Positions 6,506 to 10,277 of a stretch of DNA of 10,277 nt are shown here, one piece after another. A program made the position numbers and the translations under genes. Under the pieces are notes generated by a model. The model was not told where the DNA came from. It did not search any database and saw nothing but the letters and a program-made list of their open reading frames with translations. How positions within the stretch are numbered: position 1 is the stretch's first letter; the number at the start of each line of letters is the position of its first letter. The DNA is from Comamonadaceae bacterium (GTDB lineage: Bacteria; Pseudomonadota; Gammaproteobacteria; Burkholderiales; Burkholderiaceae_C). The stretch covers positions 1-10,277 of the forward strand of contig CANGOY010000048.1 in assembly GCA_947455585.1 (NCBI GenBank), given 5' to 3'.

Positions 6506-6523
6506 ATACGCCCATTGGCGTAT
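6506..6523 (-). terminator. Hairpin just after the DUF3820 gene; possible weak terminator or mRNA end stabiliser
   Basis: ATACGCC (6506-6512) and GGCGTAT (6517-6523) form a perfect 7-bp stem with a four-base loop. It begins six bases after the DUF3820 stop (6530) in the transcribed direction. No U-tract follows on the minus strand, so a classical rho-independent terminator is not supported. It may act as a 3' stabiliser or partial attenuator at the end of the glmS cluster. Confidence 0.4.
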
Positions 6524-6529
6524 GCCTAA

Positions 6530-6742
6530 CTAGCGCTGCCGAAGTGGCGTCAGCAACTCGCTCAAACCGTTGTGGTCAATCTCGTGCATGAGGTTGAGCA
6601 AGCGGCCAATCTCGCCCTTGGGAAAACCTTCACGCGCAAACCAATTCAGGTAATTGCCAGGCAAGTCTGCCAACACCGCGCCTTGGTGTTTGCCAAACGG
6701 CATGCGCAAGGTAACCAGCTTTTGCAAATCTTCTGGGTTCAT
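6530..6742 (-). CDS. DUF3820 family protein
   Basis: A 70-residue DUF3820 (putative quorum-sensing-regulated virulence factor) protein; the annotation name derives from a Pseudomonas study and no molecular activity is established. The family signature is complete: MPFGKHQGAVLADLP at 14-28, YLNWFAREGFPKGEIG at 31-46, and LMHEIDHNGL at 51-60. It is predicted to be cytoplasmic and globular. The ATG at 6740-6742 lies nine bases after the stop of the 131-residue unknown, so it is probably the fifth gene of the glmS unit. No clear Shine-Dalgarno is visible. A hairpin follows shortly after the stop. The family assignment is strong; the role in this operon is unknown. Confidence 0.9.
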   Translation of the reverse strand: MNPEDLQKLVTLRMPFGKHQGAVLADLPGNYLNWFAREGFPKGEIGRLLNLMHEIDHNGLSELLTPLRQR

Positions 6743-6751
6743 CGCGTAGAT

Positions 6752-7147
6752 TCAGTTCAACGCATCCAGCAAGTCTTGCGTGTCACGAATGATGGGTTGC
6801 GCCAGTTGCAACAGCAAGTGACCGTCCACCGCCTGCTGTGCCCATCGGTTAGAAGCCTCTAACACGGGGTGCGTATTCAGATAGTCGGGCACTTCAAAGT
6901 CTGGCGTCTGCTGCTTGAACGCCACCAACATGCTGAGGTAGCCCGAGAAATACAAGCTGAACATCAACGCATTGGCAGCTTCTTGAGAAATTTCGCGGCG
7001 CCCCACCAGTTGCAAAAACAAAGCCTTTGAGGTTTCAATCGTGGGCAATTCACTGGCGCTGAGCTGGAACTCTTCGTCCAAGGTTTTGCAGGCCTTGTCC
7101 CATTGCGCTGCTGCATCGGTCATGTGGTCAGTCATTTCAAATTTCAT
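6752..7147 (-). CDS. Conserved-looking protein of unknown function, 131 residues
   Basis: I do not recognise a named family. The protein is 131 residues, cytoplasmic and probably mostly helical, with no signal peptide. Landmarks are an acidic N-terminal region with DEEFQLSASELPTIETSK (24-41), a central GRREISQEAANALMFSLYF (49-67), and a C-terminal WAQQAVDGHLLLQLAQP (102-118). There are no obvious catalytic Cys/His clusters or metal motifs. Its ATG follows the TGA of the SET-domain gene with no intervening base, and DUF3820 starts nine bases after its stop. It is therefore almost certainly co-translated between them and may be a partner or substrate of the SET enzyme, which is only an inference. 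Alternative in-frame ATGs at residues 5 and 9 are possible. Confidence 0.75.
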   Translation of the reverse strand: MKFEMTDHMTDAAAQWDKACKTLDEEFQLSASELPTIETSKALFLQLVGRREISQEAANALMFSLYFSGYLSMLVAFKQQTPDFEVPDYLNTHPVLEASNRWAQQAVDGHLLLQLAQPIIRDTQDLLDALN

Positions 7148-7606
7148 TCAAGCCAGCATTGTGCCCTTGCACTTCTTCGCGCAGCAGCGACAAGCGTATT
7201 TGGTTTTGAGATCGTCGGTCAAAGGCTCGTCACTGACCAGCCCGTAGTTGAACGTCAGCTCTTCCCCGCGCCACACTTGGCGGCGGGTTTTGATGAACAC
7301 ACGACCTTTCACGTCAACCGGCTCGCAGTTAGGCTGGCACGAATGGTTGATCCAGCGCGACTCATTGCCGCCGTACAGGCCGTCAATCACCCGCGCGTCG
7401 TCGATATGAAAGTAAAACGTGTGCTCGGGGTTGCTCGGGTCGTGCGGGTGGCGGCGCAGTGCCTCATCCATCGAGATGATTTCGCCCACGTATTCGATGA
7501 CGGTCTCGCCCGCGGCCATGGGGCTCAAGGCGAACACGCCTTTGCCGTGAACGCGAGACGACAGCACCTCGATCCGCAAGTCGCTAGCCTTTTTTCCGAC
7601 CCACAT
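7148..7606 (-). CDS. SET-domain protein-lysine methyltransferase with post-SET cysteines
   Basis: A 152-residue SET-domain enzyme, expected to transfer methyl groups from AdoMet to a lysine on a protein; the substrate is unknown. VHGKGVFAL (19-27) is the N-terminal SET motif (x-GxG). RWINHSCQPNCE (84-95) is the AdoMet/substrate pseudoknot motif NHSCxPN. GEELTFNYG (114-122) contains the catalytic-type Tyr121. The tail has YACRCCAKKCKG, giving C139-x-C141-x4-C146, the post-SET zinc motif which with Cys90 can bind one zinc. The I-SET part is short. I start at the ATG at 7606 although the frame is open to 7663, because upstream residues look like shadow coding; the start overlaps the preceding methyltransferase gene by 23 bp and has a weak ribosome-binding site. 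The 131-residue gene follows without a gap. Confidence 0.88.
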   Translation of the reverse strand: MWVGKKASDLRIEVLSSRVHGKGVFALSPMAAGETVIEYVGEIISMDEALRRHPHDPSNPEHTFYFHIDDARVIDGLYGGNESRWINHSCQPNCEPVDVKGRVFIKTRRQVWRGEELTFNYGLVSDEPLTDDLKTKYACRCCAKKCKGTMLA

Positions 7607-8204
7607 ACCCAACCAAAGCAGACAAGCCCTTGTGTGCCGTGCCTTCATGGATGTCGGCCTCATACGCCTTCAGATCCAAGACCTCGTAGTTTGGAAATGC
7701 CTCCATCAACATGGCCGCATCGTAAAGGTGGTCCAACTTGCCTGGGCCTCCCGTGTTGTATTGAAGCTGCTGTGTTGAGTAGCCTTGAAGAATCAGCACA
7801 CCACCAGGCTTGAGTGCCTCGTTGATTTTTTTAAAAATCTGAACTCGCTCTTGGGGTCCCGCAAACTGAAAGAAGATGCCAACGATGTTGTCGTACGCCG
7901 AAGGCGCCCAGTCGAAGTTTTCCCAGTGAGTGCACACCGCATGTATTGCCACATTTTTAGCAGCAGCCAAGTGACGCGCTTTTTCAACCGCGGATTCAAT
8001 GAAATCAAATGAATCCACATCCAACCCTTGCTCGGCTAACCACACGCCATTGCGACCTTCGCCGTCAGCGATAGACAACGCCTTGCCAGGCTTGAGATGC
8101 GCTTGCTGAGACCGCAGGTAGTCATTTGGTAGCTGCCCAAAAATATAGTCTTGGGTTTCAAAGCGCTTAGTCCAGCGTTCTTTGGGATTGGTAAAAGCGT
8201 TCAT
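7584..8204 (-). CDS. Class I SAM-dependent methyltransferase, TehB-like
   Basis: A 206-residue methyltransferase of the TehB/thiopurine-methyltransferase-like type. The N-terminal WTKRFETQDYIFGQLPNDYL (11-30) is the typical W..R....Y.YG..PN.FL opening. ALSIADGEGRNGVWLAEQG (42-60) is AdoMet motif I, FDFIESAVEKA (67-77) motif II, and ALKPGGVLILQGY (130-142) the post-IV strand. A small-molecule (for example tellurite, chloride or thiol compound) substrate is usual in relatives, but TehB's tellurite role should not be assumed. AGGAGG at 8215-8220 gives a strong Shine-Dalgarno ten bases before the ATG at 8204; a TTG at 8207 would have seven-base spacing. It follows glmS by 15 bases and overlaps the SET gene by 23, so it is the second gene of the glmS unit. 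Confidence 0.85.
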   Translation of the reverse strand: MNAFTNPKERWTKRFETQDYIFGQLPNDYLRSQQAHLKPGKALSIADGEGRNGVWLAEQGLDVDSFDFIESAVEKARHLAAAKNVAIHAVCTHWENFDWAPSAYDNIVGIFFQFAGPQERVQIFKKINEALKPGGVLILQGYSTQQLQYNTGGPGKLDHLYDAAMLMEAFPNYEVLDLKAYEADIHEGTAHKGLSALVGYVGRKKG

Positions 8205-8214
8205 CAATTTCTAG

Positions 8215-8220
8215 CCTCCT
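8215..8220 (-). promoter_or_regulatory. Strong Shine-Dalgarno AGGAGG between glmS and the TehB-like gene
   Basis: AGGAGG on the minus strand begins at the last base of the glmS TAA stop (8220-8222). It lies ten bases from the ATG at 8204, or seven from the TTG at 8207. It places the methyltransferase start and indicates independent but coupled initiation after glmS. Confidence 0.7.
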
Positions 8221-10124
8221 TACTCCACCGTGACCGACTTAGCGAGGTTACGCGGCTTGTCCACATCCGTGCCACGCGCACATGCCGTGTGATAGCTGAG
8301 TAGCTGCAACGGCACGACATGCAGAATAGGTGAAAGCACACCATAGTGCTCGGGCATACGAATGACGTTCACGCCTTCGCTGCTTTCGATCTTGGTATCG
8401 CCATCGGCCAGCACGTACAGCACGCCGCCACGGGCGCGCACTTCTTGCATGTTGCTCTTGAGCTTTTCCAGCAAGGCGTCGTTAGGCGCTACCGTTACCA
8501 CGGGCATGGCGCTGGTGACCAGGGCCAAGGGGCCGTGTTTCAACTCACCGGCGGCATAAGCCTCAGCGTGGATGTAGGTGATTTCTTTGAGCTTCAACGC
8601 GCCTTCGAGCGCGATGGGGTAATGCGTGCCACGGCCCAAGAACAAAGCGTTTTCTTTGCTAGCAAAGTCTTGCGACCAAGCAATGAGCTGTGGCTCTAAC
8701 GCCAGCACGGCCTGCAAAGCGGCGGGCAAGTGGCGCATGTCTTTGATGTGCTTGGCTTCTTCTTCGTCGCTCAAACGGCCTTTGGTTTGTGCCAAAGCCA
8801 AAGTAAGCAAGAACAAACCGGCCAGCTGTGTGGTGAAGGCTTTGGTCGATGCCACGCCAATCTCTGCGCCTGCACGGGTCACGTAGGCCAACTTGCACTC
8901 GCGCACCATGGCGCTGGTGGACACGTTGCAAATGGTGAGCGTTTTGTCCATGCCCAAGCTTTGCGCGTGGCGCAGTGCGGCCAAGGTGTCGGCCGTCTCG
9001 CCCGACTGGCTGATGGTCACCACCAAGCTGTTGGGGTTGGGCACCGATTCGCGGTAGCGGTACTCGCTGGCAATTTCCACTTGGCAAGGAATTTTGGCAA
9101 TCGCTTCAATCCAATACTTGGCCACGCAACCGCTGTAGTAGCTGGTGCCGCAGGCGAGGATGAGCACGTTGTCCACGGCCTTGAACACCGAGTACGCACC
9201 GTCACCAAACAACTCGGGCGTGATGCCCTCAATGCCTTCGAGCGTGTCGGCAATGGCGCGCGGTTGCTCAAAAATTTCTTTTTGCATGTAGTGGCGGTAA
9301 GGGCCCAACTCGGCTGCGCCACTGTGCGCCTGCACGGTTTTGACTTCGCGTGTCACAGCTTTGTGGTTGCGGTCTTGCACCCAGTATTTGCCGATTTGAA
9401 TGTCCACCACATCGCCCTCTTCGAGGTAGACGATTTGGTCAGTCACACCAGCCAAGGCCATGGCATCGCTGGCCAAGAAAGTTTCGCTGTACTCTTTGCC
9501 CACGCCCAAGATGAGCGGTGAGCCTGCGCGAGCGCCGATGACGCGGTGCGGTTCGTCTTTGTGGAACACAGCAATCGCGTACGCGCCGTGCAGCTGAACA
9601 ATGGCGGCTTTGACGGCTTCAAACAAATCGCCGTTGTAGAGGCTGTCCACCAAGTGGGCAATGACCTCGGTGTCGGTTTGGCTCAAAAACTCGTAGCCCT
9701 TGGCTTGCAATGCAGCGCGCAACTCGTCGTGGTTTTCGATGATGCCGTTATGCACCAGCGCCACGCGCCCGACTTTGGCTGGCGAGCCGCCTGTGTAAAC
9801 ACCCGCGCCAGCACCCGTGCCGTGGCTGAAGTGCGGGTGCGCGTTGTGCACCGCAGGCGCGCCGTGCGTGGCCCAGCGTGTGTGCGCAATGCCCGTGCCG
9901 CCTTCGATGTGGTCGGCCTTGACTTGGTCCATCAGCTCAGACACGCGTGCCGTGCTGCGCGCACGTTGAAGTCCACCATGAATGGCGCCTTGCTTACCAC
10001 CCAAGCTGGCCGAGTGCACCGCTACGCCGCAGGAGTCGTAGCCACGGTATTCCAGTCGCTGCAAACCTTGCACGAGGATGGGAACGATGTTGCGGGTAGA
10101 AACGGCGCCGACGATGCCACACAT
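8220..10124 (-). CDS. glmS: Glutamine--fructose-6-phosphate aminotransferase (isomerising) GlmS
   Basis: A 634-residue GlmS, making glucosamine-6-phosphate from fructose-6-phosphate and glutamine, the first step to UDP-GlcNAc for peptidoglycan and LPS. The glutaminase domain begins MCGIVGAV with nucleophile Cys2, followed by LEYRGYDSCG (24-33), HTRWATHG (81-88) and VHNGIIENH (124-132). The first SIS domain has LACGTSYYSG (323-332), SQSGETADT (372-380) and ASTKAFTTQ (425-433). The second has GRGTHYPIALEGALKLKEI (497-515) and ELKHGPLALV (527-536). DKPRNLAKSVTVE closes the chain. It is about 25 residues longer than E. coli GlmS, partly from a Gly/Ala-rich insert around 100-120. The ATG at 10124 is fixed by AGGAG eight bases upstream and by the need for Cys2; a GTG at 10133 is rejected. 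It is the first gene of a five-gene minus-strand unit. Confidence 0.98.
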   Translation of the reverse strand: MCGIVGAVSTRNIVPILVQGLQRLEYRGYDSCGVAVHSASLGGKQGAIHGGLQRARSTARVSELMDQVKADHIEGGTGIAHTRWATHGAPAVHNAHPHFSHGTGAGAGVYTGGSPAKVGRVALVHNGIIENHDELRAALQAKGYEFLSQTDTEVIAHLVDSLYNGDLFEAVKAAIVQLHGAYAIAVFHKDEPHRVIGARAGSPLILGVGKEYSETFLASDAMALAGVTDQIVYLEEGDVVDIQIGKYWVQDRNHKAVTREVKTVQAHSGAAELGPYRHYMQKEIFEQPRAIADTLEGIEGITPELFGDGAYSVFKAVDNVLILACGTSYYSGCVAKYWIEAIAKIPCQVEIASEYRYRESVPNPNSLVVTISQSGETADTLAALRHAQSLGMDKTLTICNVSTSAMVRECKLAYVTRAGAEIGVASTKAFTTQLAGLFLLTLALAQTKGRLSDEEEAKHIKDMRHLPAALQAVLALEPQLIAWSQDFASKENALFLGRGTHYPIALEGALKLKEITYIHAEAYAAGELKHGPLALVTSAMPVVTVAPNDALLEKLKSNMQEVRARGGVLYVLADGDTKIESSEGVNVIRMPEHYGVLSPILHVVPLQLLSYHTACARGTDVDKPRNLAKSVTVE

Positions 10125-10132
10125 AAAGAGCA

Positions 10133-10137
10133 CTCCT
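10133..10137 (-). promoter_or_regulatory. Shine-Dalgarno of glmS
   Basis: AGGAG on the minus strand is eight bases upstream of the ATG at 10124. It decides the start: the in-frame GTG at 10133 lies inside this sequence, and only the ATG leaves Cys at position 2 after Met removal, as the glutaminase mechanism needs. Confidence 0.8.
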
Positions 10138-10250
10138 AAATTGGGTTGCCTAGATATTAAGCAGCCTTAAAAGAAATTTCTTGTTTATTTTTTCTAATAT
10201 TTGAACGAAAATTCCATCATTAACTTAATTTGGAATTTAATTTCAATTAA
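10138..10250. promoter_or_regulatory. AT-rich divergent regulatory region upstream of glmS, with nested palindromes
   Basis: This gap is far more AT-rich than the genes. It holds AAGAAATTTCTT (10171-10182), a perfect 12-bp palindrome. It also holds AAATTCC (10209-10215) paired with GGAATTT (10232-10238), and CATCATT (10215-10221) paired with AATGATG (10250-10256). A TAATAT on the minus strand (about 10154-10159) resembles a -10 box for glmS but has no good -35 partner. No glmS ribozyme-like conserved core was recognised. The arrangement suggests operator sites for a regulator controlling glmS and/or a right-hand divergent gene. Confidence 0.45.
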
Positions 10251-10277
10251 ATGATGCCCATGAAACAAGAATTCCTA
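10251..10277 (+). CDS. Possible first codons of a divergent plus-strand gene, cut by window edge
   Basis: In-frame ATGs at 10251, 10254 and 10260 are followed by codons for Lys-Gln-Glu-Phe-Leu up to the edge, with no stop. Divergent placement across a palindromic gap would suit a regulator gene (a Lrp/AsnC type is a guess from typical neighbourhoods). Nine codons with no clear Shine-Dalgarno are too little to identify anything. Confidence 0.2.

Noticed and set aside
7607..7663. Longer start for the SET gene
   Set aside because: The extra 19 residues lie over the TehB-like coding end and do not resemble SET N-termini; the ATG at 7606 is more plausible although its ribosome-binding site is weak.
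7103..7813. Plus-strand open frame of 236 codons across the SET and TehB-like genes
   Set aside because: It spans parts of three confident minus-strand genes and has no recognisable protein features.
8730..10139. Two long plus-strand open frames (263 and 197 codons) opposite glmS
   Set aside because: These are antisense shadows of a strongly conserved gene and show no domain or ribosome-binding site.
10125..10277. glmS ribozyme/riboswitch in the leader
   Set aside because: This ribozyme is known from Gram-positive bacteria, and no conserved core or pairing could be recognised; the leader is simply AT-rich with palindromes.
1..10277. Mobile element, CRISPR array, toxin-antitoxin or phage-defence locus
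   Set aside because: No transposase, integrase, direct-repeat array or paired small toxin/antitoxin genes were found; the HNH and SET proteins alone do not make a defence system.

Overview
This is a dense, ordinary-looking stretch of a bacterial chromosome with 16 recognisable protein genes, two of them cut or possibly cut by the window edges. It has no RNA genes, insertion sequences, CRISPR arrays or prophage remnants that I can see. The moderate GC content, AT-rich gaps, GTG/TTG-tolerant starts and gene repertoire (QueC, YqhA/UPF0114, YggT, Blc-type lipocalin, single-domain malic enzyme, DUF3820, GlmS) suggest a betaproteobacterium of the Burkholderiales. A Comamonadaceae member such as a Limnohabitans/Rhodoferax-like freshwater species is my best inference, not something proved by the window.

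Layout, left to right. (1) A minus-strand pair: yqhA (378-953) followed by the 5' part of queC (1-370), whose stop codon and Shine-Dalgarno overlap. (2) A plus-strand cluster starting 57 bp from yqhA: yggT (1011-1571), a secreted Blc-like lipocalin (1575-2144) and a 69-residue unknown (2160-2369). (3) A convergent minus-strand cluster: malic enzyme (4778 to 3495), a small HNH protein (3490 to 3269) and an EamA/DMT transporter (3269 to 2379), with a 4-bp gap and a 1-bp stop/start overlap. (4) A divergent plus-strand pair: an RlmI-like methyltransferase (4904-5863) and a YkgJ-type cysteine-cluster protein (5860-6255), overlapping by ATGA. (5) A long minus-strand cluster read from 10124 down to 6530: glmS, a TehB-like class I methyltransferase, a SET-domain methyltransferase with post-SET cysteines, a 131-residue unknown, and a DUF3820 protein. 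It is followed, after a 75-bp gap with two inverted repeats, by a 63-residue unknown (6454 to 6263). (6) An AT-rich divergent regulatory region upstream of glmS (10138-10250) with nested inverted repeats, and possibly the first codons of a plus-strand gene at the right edge.

Functionally the window mixes central metabolism (malate to pyruvate plus NADPH; fructose-6-phosphate to glucosamine-6-phosphate for cell-wall precursors), queuosine precursor synthesis, envelope proteins and several methyltransferases of unknown target. I found no clear new defence or mobile system. The points most worth a second look are the SET-domain methyltransferase inside a tightly packed glmS operon with an uncharacterised partner, the HNH mini-protein coupled to a transporter, the RlmI-like/YkgJ pair, and the palindromic DNA upstream of glmS. 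No gene-free stretch exceeds about 150 bp.
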